DNA of 64,000 nucleotides, taken from Cyclobacteriaceae bacterium. Its GTDB lineage: Bacteria > Bacteroidota > Bacteroidia > Cytophagales > Cyclobacteriaceae. The translations under genes and the position numbers were made by a program. This document shows, piece after piece, positions 1 to 10,600 of the stretch (its first letter is position 1; the number at the start of each line of letters is the position of its first letter). The stretch covers positions 1 through 64,000 of the forward strand of contig JANQPQ010000010.1 of assembly GCA_028285445.1 (NCBI GenBank), given 5' to 3'. Under the pieces are notes generated by a model. The model was not told the origin of the DNA, searched no databases, and saw only the letters and a program-made list of their open reading frames with translations.

Positions 1-1
1 G

Positions 2-2935
2 GGAGTAGGCTTTGCCGCGAATGAGATTATGGACGACGCTTGGACCAACACAACGCCACTGCCAGTGGAGGTTATTTATACCGTTGTTCCAGTGAGTGCT
101 GCAGGCTGCCTTGGCGACCCCGTAGATATCACATTGACAGTTGATCCTGAACCAATTCTTGATCCTGCACTTAGTACAACTATTTGTAGCGACGTAGCCT
201 CTGGAATTACTTTGGCTGATGACGGCATTGGAGTGGCTGCTACTGTTTTCAACATAACAGCAATAAACAACAATGGCCTTGTTGCTTCGGCGGGTGCTCC
301 AGCTACAGGAAATAACTTACCTGCCAACGAAATAGCAGATGATGCCTGGACTAACACTGGATTTGTACCAGTAGTCGTGACTTACACTGTAGAACCAGTA
401 AGTGCAGCAGGTTGTATTGGCGATCCCGTTAGTATTTTCCTTACGGTAAATCCGGAGCCTGTACTTAATCCGGGATTAGACGCCACAGTTTGTAGCGATA
501 CACCTTCAGCAATCAATTTAAGCGGAGATGGCTTATCTGTAGCTGCTTCGACATTCAACATAACAGCAATCAACAACAACGGGCTGGTTGCTTCAGCAGG
601 AGCCCCAGCTACAGGCAATGGTTTGCCTGCAAGTGAGATAGCAGATGACGCCTGGACGAATACCTCTATGGTACCAGTTGACGTGATTTACACGGTGGTA
701 CCTGTAAGTGCTGCAGGTTGTGAAGGGGATCCAGTTGACGTTACATTAACTGTAGATCCGGAGCCAATTTTGAGCGGAGCCCTAGATGCCACAGTATGTA
801 GTGATGTTGTCACTGGAGTTACACTTACAGACAATGGAGTCTCTGTTGCTGCTGCAACATTCAACATAACAGCAATAAATAATAACGGACTTAGTGCTTC
901 CGCTGGAGGACCAACACCTGGTACCGGCTTTGCTGCTAATGTAATAGCCGACGACGCCTGGACCAATGCCAGTGCGGCCCCAGTTGATGTTGTTTATACT
1001 ATCGTGCCTGTAAGTGCCGCTGGTTGCCTTGGAGATCCGTTGGATGTAACTATCACAATTGATCCAGAGCCAGTACTTGATCCTGCATTGAGCACAACTG
1101 TTTGTAGTGATCTTCCTTCGGGAATCACATTGGCAGATGACGCTATTGCTATAGGAGCGGTAAGTTTCAATATAACAGCAATAAACAACGGCGGCTTAAC
1201 AGCTTCAGCTGGCGCTCCAGCCACTGGAAATGGCCTCCCTGCTAACGAAATTGTTGACGATGCTTGGACTAATACGGGCTTCATTCCTGTGAATGTAGTT
1301 TATACGGTCGTACCGGTTAGTGCTGCTGGTTGCGAAGGCGACCCTGTTAATGTCACACTGACTGTCGATCCAGAACCAGTGCTTAATCCTGGATTGGACG
1401 CTACAGTTTGTAGTGATGCACTATCAAATATCATATTGAGCGGAGATGGAGCCTCGGTCACTGCGGCAACATTCAACATTACAGCAATTAATAACAATGG
1501 CTTGGTGGCCTCCGCGGGTGCCCCTGTAGTAGCCAATGGAGTGGCCTCCAACGAGATCGCCGATGATGCCTGGACTAATGCCAGTGCAGCTCCTGTTGAT
1601 GTTATTTACACTGTCGTGCCAGTTAGTGCAGGCGGCTGTGAAGGAGACGCGGTTAATGTTACGCTCACAGTTGATCCCGAACCAGTTCTTGATCCTGCAT
1701 TAGATGCGACAGTTTGTAGTGACGTGGCTACTGGTGTAATGCTTAGTGACGATGGTATTGCCGTGGCTGCTACAACATTCAACATCACTGCGATTAACCC
1801 TAACGGCTTAATTGCCAGTGCAGGATCACCGAATGTAGGAAATGGTCTTGCCGCAAATGTTATTGCAGATGATGCCTGGACAAACACCTCTATGCTTCCT
1901 GTGGATGTTACCTACACCGTAGTGCCTATCAGTGCCATTGGTTGTGAAGGCGATCCAGTGATTGTTACGATAACAATAGATCCGGAACCAGTCTTGGATC
2001 CTAACTTGAATGCGACAGTTTGCAGTGACCTGCCAGCAGGTATTATGCTGAGCGATAATGGTGCTTCGGTTGCCGCTGCTACTTTCAATATTACTGCTAT
2101 CAATAATAATGGCTTAACTGCCTCGGCTGGTGGACCAATAGTTGCCAGTGGCGTAGCAGCGAATGAAATTTCGGATGATGCTTGGACCAATACTGGTGCG
2201 AATCCGGTGAACGTTACTTATACGATTGAGCCTGTGAGCGCAGCAGGCTGTATTGGTAATCCTGTAGATGTTATCCTTACGGTGAATCCTGAACCAGTTC
2301 TTAATCCAGCACTTGATGCCACGGTTTGTAGCGATAACATTTCTGGAATCACATTGTCTAGCGATGGAGTTTCAACCTTCGCTACCTCTTTCAATATTAC
2401 CTCGATCATATCAAGTGGACTGGTTGCCTCTGCAGGTGCTCCTGCAACAGGAAACGGGCTTAATGCCAGTGAGATCTTTGATGACGCCTGGACTAACACT
2501 GGCGCCATTCCAGTTGATGTGCTCTATACTGTTGTGCCTGTAAGTTCACTTGGTTGCGAGGGAGATGCTGTAATTGTAAGATTGACAGTTGATCCCGAGC
2601 CAGTACTAAGTGGAGCACTTGACGCCACTGCTTGTAGTGATGTGGCTATAGGAGTGACGCTGGCAAGTGATGGGGCTTCCGTACCTGCCACGACATTCAA
2701 TATTACTGCAATCAATAGCAATGGTCTGATATCTTCCGCAGGTACTCCGGGAGTCGCTTCTGGAGTATTGGCAGCTGAAATTTCAGATGATGCCTGGACT
2801 AACACAACGATGAACCCAGTTGATGTGGTTTACACCGTAGTGCCGATTAGTGCGATAGGTTGTGTGGGAGATCCTCTGGATGTAACTGTAACGATTGATC
2901 CTGAGCCTGCTGGTGGTAATGATACTGATGAAATA
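2..2935 (+). repeat. Nine 306-bp in-frame tandem repeats plus a partial first copy
   Basis: The cysteine codon of the CSD motif recurs exactly every 306 bp (185, 491, 797, 1103, 1409, 1715, 2021, 2327, 2633). A degenerate tenth CSD lies at 2936, one codon out of period. Copies differ mainly by synonymous changes, so the protein is more uniform than the DNA. Antisense frames stay open in register with the period, as expected from repetition. Confidence 0.93.
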
Positions 2936-5900
2936 TGCAGTGACGTAGCATTGTCTTATGACCTACAAAACAATATTAACACCTTTGGAAACGGCCTAGT
3001 ATCCGACTTTAGTTGGGTAGCGGCAGATAACCTGAACGTAACCGGAGAGAGTCTGGTACCTCAGGCCGGCGCCTTCATCAATGACGTTATCACGAATGTT
3101 ACAGGCACAGATGAGGTAGTAGTGTACACAGTAACACCCACGGATCAGGCTAACAATTGCGTTGGAGATCCATTCCAGGTTAGCGTAACTGTCAAGGCAC
3201 TACCTATGGTTGATGCCGGATTGCCTCAAACAGTTTGCGAAGGTTCTAGTGTATCATTAGGAACAGGAGCCGGTGCAGCAATAAGCGGTACGTTTACTAA
3301 CATACTCTGGGACGATAATGGAGCAGGTGGTTCCTTCAGTAACCCTACAGCATTGAACGCGGTTTACTTCCCCGGCACTGGCGTAACTGGCGCTGTGACC
3401 TTGACCCTTGAAATTTCTGATGGTGGAGGCCTTTGTCCAACAGTATCAGATGATGTTATAATTACCATCAATCCTGAAATTACTGTTGATGCAGGCCCTG
3501 CTCAGGTTATTTGTGAGGATGGAACGGCCAACTTAACTGCAACAGTAGGAGGTTCATTCACAGACTTAATGTGGACTATCGTTTCTGGTGGTGCTGGTTC
3601 GTTCGGTAATCCAATTTCACCAACAACCACTTTTACTCCAGATCCAGGTGTAACTGGCGTTTTCTCACTGAGATTAACAGCTACCGATGCTACAGCCATT
3701 TGTCCTGATCAGTTTGACGATGTGATCATTACGGTTAACGCTAACCCGATTGTTGGAATAGTTAATGACGATGCCGATGACACTATCTGCGATGGCGACC
3801 AAGTAATATTTACAGCATTCGGAGCTCAGAATTACGAGTTCTTTGTGAATGGAATTTCAGTTCAAGGGCCTAGCCTGTCCAATACTTTTACAACGACAAC
3901 CCTTGCAGATGGTGATATAGTTTCGGTAGAAGGTGAAGCAACAACAACTTGTAAGAATACAATTGCCCACGCGGCAATGACGGTGAATCCGTTGCCCCCT
4001 GTAACCTTAGTTAGCTCTGATGCGGATAATACAATCTGTGAGAACGACATGGTAACCTTTACCGCAGCCGGAGCTGTCAACTACGAGTTCTTCTTGAATG
4101 GAGTTCCTGTACAAGGCCCTGGCCCGACAGATACTTACGTAACTAGCAGTTTGGCTGATGGCGATATAGTTTCTGTAACGGGAACTGATGGTAACACCTG
4201 TAACTTCACACCAGCAGGTATAACTACAACCGTAATTGCGGCCCCAACTGTTGTACTATCCAGCTCTGATGCAGACAATGTTATTTGTGCTGGAGATGCG
4301 GTGACATTTACGGCAACATCCCCAACGGGAACTAACTATGAATTCTTTGTAGATGGAATTTCTGCTCAGAATAGTGCCTCCGATCAGTTTACTACTTCTG
4401 CGCTAACAAATGGCCAGAGTGTGAACGTGATAGTGACGAACGTTAGTGGATGTACAATTACTAGCACGAATATCACGACAACTGTCAATGATCTGCCTAC
4501 AGCGACTATAGCGGGTACAACCTCAATCTGTAATGGAGGCTTTACCACCTTGATATTTGAGATGACGGGTCGATTGCCATTTGATATTCAATATACCGAT
4601 GGCACCAATACGTTTACTGAAACCGGAGTTGCCACGGTGCATGCTGTCACGGTGAACCCAACAACGAATACTACTTACAGTCTGGTTTCTGTAACGGATG
4701 CTAATGGTTGTGTGGAGACGACATTACCAGGAACTGCTGTAATTACTGTTGAAGATGCTGTTGCCAGCTTCTCAACTACGCAAGCGACTCAAGATTGTAG
4801 TCCTTATACGGTTGACTTTACAAACGATGACATCAGGCCAGGTATAACTTATGTTTGGATTTGGGGAGATGGATCACCAAATGACACGACGACAATAGCT
4901 GATCCGGCGACGATTACACATACGTTTGAAAATAACTCAACTACTATTCCACTTACATACAATGCAACACTAATTGCCACAAATGATGCCTTAGGTTGTT
5001 CAGATAATATGTCTATACCGATCGAGGTATTCCCATCGATTTTCGTAGATGTAGAGCCTGACGTAACTGAAGGTTGTGGACCGCTGCAAGTGAGTTTCGA
5101 GAACCGAACGCTTGGTGCCACAAATCATCTGTGGTTCTATCGTCCGCAGGGAACTACTCAGCAGAATGAAATTGAAACAATTCCATTCGTTACATACAAC
5201 CTGCCGAACACAGGTACAACAGATATTGTATATGAAGTTGTTTACAGAGGATCCAAAGGCTCTTGTTTCGAAGAGGAGATTACACCAATTACCGTGTATC
5301 CTGAGCTGAATCCTTCATTTACCGTGGCTCCTGATGATACGGTTCTGATCACACAAACACCTCATGTAACTATAACTAATACGACTCCTAATGCAAGCGC
5401 ATGGGATTACCAGTGGGATATGGGTGACGGCAGTCCAATTATCACTAGCCAGAATCCACCAGCATATACATACGCAACGTTTGGTGTTTACACGATCACG
5501 TTAACCATCACCAACCCAGCTCACCCTGAGTGTACGGCGGTTTCGGCCTTCACTATTGTGGTTGAGCCAGTGGTGCCTGAGGTTGACTTCAGCTTCGATG
5601 TGACCGAAGGTTGTAGGCCGGTTGTAGTAACATTTACCAACGAGTCGTTCTCTGCCGATCCTGATACTTACTTCTGGGAATTCAGAGCGCAAACCGGAGC
5701 TGTAATTGGAACATCTCGTGAAGAGAACCCAGTATTTACTTTCTTCGATCCCGGTGTTTACACGGTATCACTTGAAGGAAGCAATGCGTTGGGTATCACT
5801 GATAACGAAACCAAAGAAGCAATTATCGAAGTATTTGACTTGCCGGTAGCTGCTTACGTAGTGAGACCTACTACGGTATTCTTACCAGATCAGGCCATAT

Positions 5901-6397
5901 TTACCGATAACCTAACTTCTGGTGCTGATACTTACTTCTGGGATTTCGGAGATGGAGTAACGTCTGAGGATTTTGAGCCATCACATACGTACGAGGAAAT
6001 TGGCACCTACACAATTACACTTATAGCAACCAGCATCAATGGCTGTACAGATACGCTAGCCAAAGAGAAAGAGGTTCAGGTACTTGAAGGCGGCAACACC
6101 AGGGTGCCAAACGCATTTACTCCTAGTCTCGATGGACCATCTGGAGGTTCAGCCGGTAATGGCACCTTCAACGATGTGTTCTTACCAGTAACAGAGGGTG
6201 TGACCGAGTTTAATATGCAGATATTCGATCGCTGGGGTAATTTAATTTTTGAAAGTAATGACAAGAACATTGGGTGGGATGGATATAGTAAGAATGGTAA
6301 GCTACTGCCGTCCGGAGTCTATGTGTTCAAGCTAAATATGAAACTAGCCAATGGTGAACGGGTCACCAGGATAGGAGATGTAACGCTAATAAGGTAG
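2..6397 (+). CDS. Giant T9SS-secreted repeat adhesin, SprB-like (5' end outside window)
   Basis: The frame is open from base 2, and the first residues match the internal repeat, so the gene begins upstream; the ATG at 29 is internal. About 2130 residues are visible. The first ~970 are nine 102-residue PKD-like repeats, each with a CSD motif, an FNITAI segment and a DDAWTNT segment. Then come other Ig/PKD-like modules (NYEFFVNG type) and classical PKD modules (WDMGDGS, FWDFGDG). The last ~95 residues, from VPNAFTP through FDRWGNLIFES and IGWDGY, are the gliding-motility-associated C-terminal domain, a type B T9SS sorting signal. The protein should be exported by T9SS and held on the cell surface as an adhesin. 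A PorP/SprF gene follows after 1-19 bp, as in known sprB-sprF pairs. The adhesin class is clear; the ligand is unknown. Confidence 0.9.
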   Translation, partial: GVGFAANEIMDDAWTNTTPLPVEVIYTVVPVSAAGCLGDPVDITLTVDPEPILDPALSTTICSDVASGITLADDGIGVAATVFNITAINNNGLVASAGAPATGNNLPANEIADDAWTNTGFVPVVVTYTVEPVSAAGCIGDPVSIFLTVNPEPVLNPGLDATVCSDTPSAINLSGDGLSVAASTFNITAINNNGLVASAGAPATGNGLPASEIADDAWTNTSMVPVDVIYTVVPVSAAGCEGDPVDVTLTVDPEPILSGALDATVCSDVVTGVTLTDNGVSVAAATFNITAINNNGLSASAGGPTPGTGFAANVIADDAWTNASAAPVDVVYTIVPVSAAGCLGDPLDVTITIDPEPVLDPALSTTVCSDLPSGITLADDAIAIGAVSFNITAINNGGLTASAGAPATGNGLPANEIVDDAWTNTGFIPVNVVYTVVPVSAAGCEGDPVNVTLTVDPEPVLNPGLDATVCSDALSNIILSGDGASVTAATFNITAINNNGLVASAGAPVVANGVASNEIADDAWTNASAAPVDVIYTVVPVSAGGCEGDAVNVTLTVDPEPVLDPALDATVCSDVATGVMLSDDGIAVAATTFNITAINPNGLIASAGSPNVGNGLAANVIADDAWTNTSMLPVDVTYTVVPISAIGCEGDPVIVTITIDPEPVLDPNLNATVCSDLPAGIMLSDNGASVAAATFNITAINNNGLTASAGGPIVASGVAANEISDDAWTNTGANPVNVTYTIEPVSAAGCIGNPVDVILTVNPEPVLNPALDATVCSDNISGITLSSDGVSTFATSFNITSIISSGLVASAGAPATGNGLNASEIFDDAWTNTGAIPVDVLYTVVPVSSLGCEGDAVIVRLTVDPEPVLSGALDATACSDVAIGVTLASDGASVPATTFNITAINSNGLISSAGTPGVASGVLAAEISDDAWTNTTMNPVDVVYTVVPISAIGCVGDPLDVTVTIDPEPAGGNDTDEICSDVALSYDLQNNINTFGNGLVSDFSWVAADNLNVTGESLVPQAGAFINDVITNVTGTDEVVVYTVTPTDQANNCVGDPFQVSVTVKALPMVDAGLPQTVCEGSSVSLGTGAGAAISGTFTNILWDDNGAGGSFSNPTALNAVYFPGTGVTGAVTLTLEISDGGGLCPTVSDDVIITINPEITVDAGPAQVICEDGTANLTATVGGSFTDLMWTIVSGGAGSFGNPISPTTTFTPDPGVTGVFSLRLTATDATAICPDQFDDVIITVNANPIVGIVNDDADDTICDGDQVIFTAFGAQNYEFFVNGISVQGPSLSNTFTTTTLADGDIVSVEGEATTTCKNTIAHAAMTVNPLPPVTLVSSDADNTICENDMVTFTAAGAVNYEFFLNGVPVQGPGPTDTYVTSSLADGDIVSVTGTDGNTCNFTPAGITTTVIAAPTVVLSSSDADNVICAGDAVTFTATSPTGTNYEFFVDGISAQNSASDQFTTSALTNGQSVNVIVTNVSGCTITSTNITTTVNDLPTATIAGTTSICNGGFTTLIFEMTGRLPFDIQYTDGTNTFTETGVATVHAVTVNPTTNTTYSLVSVTDANGCVETTLPGTAVITVEDAVASFSTTQATQDCSPYTVDFTNDDIRPGITYVWIWGDGSPNDTTTIADPATITHTFENNSTTIPLTYNATLIATNDALGCSDNMSIPIEVFPSIFVDVEPDVTEGCGPLQVSFENRTLGATNHLWFYRPQGTTQQNEIETIPFVTYNLPNTGTTDIVYEVVYRGSKGSCFEEEITPITVYPELNPSFTVAPDDTVLITQTPHVTITNTTPNASAWDYQWDMGDGSPIITSQNPPAYTYATFGVYTITLTITNPAHPECTAVSAFTIVVEPVVPEVDFSFDVTEGCRPVVVTFTNESFSADPDTYFWEFRAQTGAVIGTSREENPVFTFFDPGVYTVSLEGSNALGITDNETKEAIIEVFDLPVAAYVVRPTTVFLPDQAIFTDNLTSGADTYFWDFGDGVTSEDFEPSHTYEEIGTYTITLIATSINGCTDTLAKEKEVQVLEGGNTRVPNAFTPSLDGPSGGSAGNGTFNDVFLPVTEGVTEFNMQIFDRWGNLIFESNDKNIGWDGYSKNGKLLPSGVYVFKLNMKLANGERVTRIGDVTLIR

Positions 6398-6416
6398 CAT
6401 GCTAAAGCAAGAAACT

Positions 6417-7451
6417 ATGAAGAAAATCTACGCCATAATAGCCATAGTAATCACCAGTGGAGTTGTTGTTGCTCAGGATCCGCAATTCTCACAGTACTAT
6501 GCAGCTCCTTTATACCTCAACCCTGGATTTACGGGTACAACGCAACAACATAGGGTGGTTGTAAACCATCGAGTACAATGGCCAAACCTTCCTCAGGCAT
6601 TTGCTACCTACGCCTTGTCTTATGACTATTTCAAACCAGATCTGAAAAGTGGATTTGGCGTGTTGCTAACTACAGACAAAGCCGGTGCTGCCGGGCTGAG
6701 ATCCACGACTGCGGGATTCATTTATTCCTATAAAATTCAAACGCCTACTGGTTGGCTTATCTCACCAGGGTTATATTTTGGCTACGGGGTTAGGGACTTA
6801 AACTTTAATGAATTGCTTTTTGGCGACCAGGTGGAATTTGATAATTCTGGTGCACCTACTTTAGATCCTGCTCAATCAAACTTTGGCAACAACCAATATT
6901 TTGACTTTGGTTCGGGAATTGTAATGTATAATTCAAAGGTGTTTATGGGAATAGCTGCTTACCATATGAATACACCAGATAATTCACTGCTAGATACTGA
7001 TAGCCCACTTCCTTTAAAATTGAATATCCATGGTGGAATCAGGGTGCCATTATATGCCGATTCTCGCCACCTGACCAGAGTTTCTAGTATTACACCTTCC
7101 TTTATTTACAGAAGACAAGGCGAGTTTCAACAGCTAGACGCTGGTTTGCAGTACCATGTAGAACCGGTTGTGGTAGGATTGTGGTATCGTGGAATACCAG
7201 TAATAAAGAATGTGGTAGGAAATACATCTCGTGATGCTGTGGTGTTTATCATGGGCCTCCAATTCTTGCAATTTGAATTCGGTTATAGCTACGATTTCAC
7301 TATTTCTGAATTGGGAGTAGATTCCGGAGGAGCCCACGAAGTTTCCCTGGTTTGGCAATTCGAAGTGCAACCACTTACCAGAAGAGTTAAGAGGAAGCAT
7401 AAGATTCTGCCTTGCCCAACATTTACCAGTAAAAACTTCTGGAAAAATTAG
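6417..7451 (+). CDS. PorP/SprF family T9SS outer-membrane protein
   Basis: This is a 344-residue protein with signal peptide MKKIYAIIAIVITSGVVVAQ, then the family hallmark DPQFSQYYAAPLYLNPGFTG. The rest is beta-rich with many aromatic strands and ends in a basic tail. SprF-type proteins are known to be needed for surface display of the adhesin encoded next to them. The signal peptide begins at the ATG at 6417; an upstream in-frame ATG at 6399 would add six residues ahead of it and overlaps no other gene. The gene follows the adhesin closely and is probably co-transcribed. It is similar to the second copy at 11419. Confidence 0.9.
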   Translation: MKKIYAIIAIVITSGVVVAQDPQFSQYYAAPLYLNPGFTGTTQQHRVVVNHRVQWPNLPQAFATYALSYDYFKPDLKSGFGVLLTTDKAGAAGLRSTTAGFIYSYKIQTPTGWLISPGLYFGYGVRDLNFNELLFGDQVEFDNSGAPTLDPAQSNFGNNQYFDFGSGIVMYNSKVFMGIAAYHMNTPDNSLLDTDSPLPLKLNIHGGIRVPLYADSRHLTRVSSITPSFIYRRQGEFQQLDAGLQYHVEPVVVGLWYRGIPVIKNVVGNTSRDAVVFIMGLQFLQFEFGYSYDFTISELGVDSGGAHEVSLVWQFEVQPLTRRVKRKHKILPCPTFTSKNFWKN

Positions 7452-7638
7452 AGGTTTATAACTTAGACAATTTCCTCACAATATTTTGATACTAAATAAG
7501 TTACATTTCTGGGGAAATTGGTATATACTTACTTAGATAGCATTAAATTGACCTTGGGTAGGTTATGTCTTTTTAATGCTCTCTCAAATCTTCACTACAG
7601 GGAAAACAAATTATTGTAGGGAATATAATATTCCACCA
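7452..7638. other. Intergenic spacer between the two adhesin modules
   Basis: This AT-rich spacer has no clear hairpin terminator and no exact TAnnTTTG promoter box. An open frame to the right extends up to 7576, but the signal peptide argues that translation of the next gene starts at 7639. Confidence 0.5.
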
Positions 7639-10600
7639 ATGAGATATAAGGCATTTATATTTTGTCTTGCAATTGTTTTCCTTTTGATAAGCCCATCCAC
7701 CGCACAGGATTGTAATATCTTATCAAAGGCTAATAACATTGTGCCCGATAAACTCTGCGCTCCAGTTAGCGTAGACTGGCAAGTAACATACAGGGGTGTA
7801 AGTGCAGCTGCTACCACTGTGGAGATTCTATTCGATTGGGACGACGGTACCATGAATACATTGCCCGCTGTTCTAATTGACCCTGTTACCAGGGAGTTTG
7901 AGGCCACCTTCATGAATAAGATCTACCCCTCGGCTGGCAACCGGTGCAACTACTTACCTACAGCATTTCTTGTAATTGATGGCACCACTTGTACCAGCAC
8001 TGCGCAGGAACAAACAGTGACAGTCTGGGATACTGATGATCAGAATGGTGGTGATATCATTATCAATCCGCAGATTTTCAGGGTATGTGAGGGTACAGCC
8101 GCAACTGTGGCATTTACTGATAACAGTACCTTCAATTGTGTGCCCCCCCAGGAAATAGATGTACCCAATACTAGCACACGTTGGGTCCAGTGGCTTTACG
8201 GCACAACAACAAATCCCGGCCCCTATATAAATGGCATTACTGTAAATGACGCGCCTCCGGTAACCATACCACCAACACCAACACCTTATGCTGGCCCTAT
8301 AGTAACCCTACCTGGCCCTGTAACAGCTTCTGGAGAAGTTAGCTTTAACATTGATGTTCCAAATACTCCTGCAGTTGGAGAGATCTTCGAAGTGACACTC
8401 AATAACTGGAACTTCTGTAATCCGTATGAAGTAGGTGGAATTCCTACCGGAAACCCTCCTGTAACTGAAGTAGCGCTTATTGAAATTGTTCAGGCTCCGG
8501 CACCCAATTACAGCACTTGGAAGAATTCAATTGGTGGCATAGCCAGTGCTAACTTCTGTCTTAACGAAACTATTTTCTTTGAAAATACAACCGGAGCAAT
8601 TGGTGGTGCGGCCTTTAATTACTCCTGGGAGTTCTATGACGACCCCGGAGGCGCTACGCTCTTAAGCACAAGCAACGCTACCAATCCCACATTTGCTTAT
8701 GGTACTTCGGGAATGAAATTAGTCCGCTTGCGGGTTACAGATGGCAACGCAGCAGGTACTTGTGAGTCTGTGTTTGACAGTACGGTGGAAATCTTTCCTT
8801 CAGTTATTGCTGGAATCTCGATGACGGCTGTGGGCGGAGCACCAGTAATAAGTGGTGAGTTCTGCCAGGATAATGCCCTGTCACAAACCTTCATGGTCCA
8901 GTTCAATGATGTTTCAGCTAGCTTCAATCCTAGCACAGAATGGACCTGGGAGGTATATGATGAAAATAATGTGCTGGTAAATACCTTTGGGCCCTTTAAT
9001 ACCCCGGGTACAAACATCGTCGAGAGTTATGTTAATCCTGGAACCTACAGAGTAAGATTAGAAACTTTGGATACCAATGTGCCTGAGTGTGTAACAACCG
9101 ACGAGGCATTTGTGCATATTTATCAGGACCCAGACGCCAACTTCAATGCCACTACCGAGTGCAATGGAGACTTTACACAATTCACAGATGCTACCACATT
9201 GAATGTTGTTAATGGTAACAGTATTATTAGCTATGAGTGGGACTTTGGAGATGGCTTTATTCTAACCCCTGGTATAGGTGCAATACCTGGTGGTGTCCAT
9301 GGAGGAAGAACAATAGGTACTTATGACAACCCTCAGCACCAATATATTGCTGATGGAAATTACAACGTTACAATGACGGCGACCACTGACATGAATGGTT
9401 GTTTTGGTGCCGTTACGCTACCAGTTGTGGTGGATCCACTTCCTTTAACAACCTTTACCCGGACTGGTGCTGATGATTGCTCAGACCTGACGGTTTTATT
9501 TGATATTACCGCCATAGGATTGCAACCGGCCACGGTGGTCGAATACACCTGGCAAGTGGACGAAGATGCTACTGGTACCTTTGTGGACGAATTGATGCAA
9601 GATCCGGCTGACCCAGGCTTCATAAACCCTTATTCCAGAACATTTGTCAATAATACCGTGGTAAATAAGGTCTATGATGTGAGGCTGAAGGCGGTAACCG
9701 TAGATGGGTGTGAGGCCTTTAGCCCTATTGAGACAGTAACAGTATTTCCAGCACCCAAGACTGGTTTTAGTTCTCCCAACTATAATCCGTTAGCAGACAA
9801 TTGCTCACCTCAAACCATAGATTTTGAGGCCGATCCTGCCACGCAAGCGCTAGCTCCAGATAGTTATAATTGGACAATCTTAGATGGGGCTACTGTAGTG
9901 AGTATGCAGAATACGCTGGTGCCCCAATTTAGCTATCAGTTTGTAAACACTGATCTGGCAATTAGAACCTTTACTGTAACGGCGGAGGCCTTAAAAACTG
10001 GTTTTTGCTTTAGAGATTCCAGCGTACAGGTAAGAATTAGCCCGGTACCCCTCGCTGACTTCGTTATTGATACCACTCAGTTCGATTGTGATATAATGGC
10101 CATAAATGTAGATGCCACACAGAAGGGTAATTCTATCCATAATTGGCAGATAATACGCGATGGCGTGCCATTCAACTCCACCTCCCTTGGCGATAATTTC
10201 GACTTCCAATTCACCAGACCTCCGGATGGAGCAGCGGCAACCATGGTGGAAATAAGGCTTCAAACCACCAACTTTGCCAATTGCATCAGCACGCAAACTA
10301 TCCAGAACTTCACCGTTCCAGATACAGAGACCATTAATGCCGCTTTTACTGCCACACCATTGCTGCAGGTATTGCCGAATTCCACGATTACAGTTACCAA
10401 TCAAACCAATGCTGGCCCCTGGAACTACCAGTGGGATTTTGGCGACGGAGTCGGGACCTCAACGCTGCAGAATCCTGCGCCATATGACTATGGCACCTTC
10501 GGCAACTTTGATATTACCTTGATAGCTTCAGGAAATTTCTGTGCCGATACTATCACCGTTCCGGTGGAAATTCAGCCAGCCATTCCTATCATAGATTTTG

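Noticed and set aside
76-2805. Series of minus-strand open frames of about 80-95 codons spaced exactly 306 bp apart
   Set aside because: They are antisense shadows of the adhesin repeats; the regular spacing comes from the repeat period and the protein sequences have no independent character.
2-2935. Regular direct repeats as a CRISPR array
   Set aside because: The unit is 306 bp and fully coding in frame; there are no short identical repeats with unique spacers and no cas genes.
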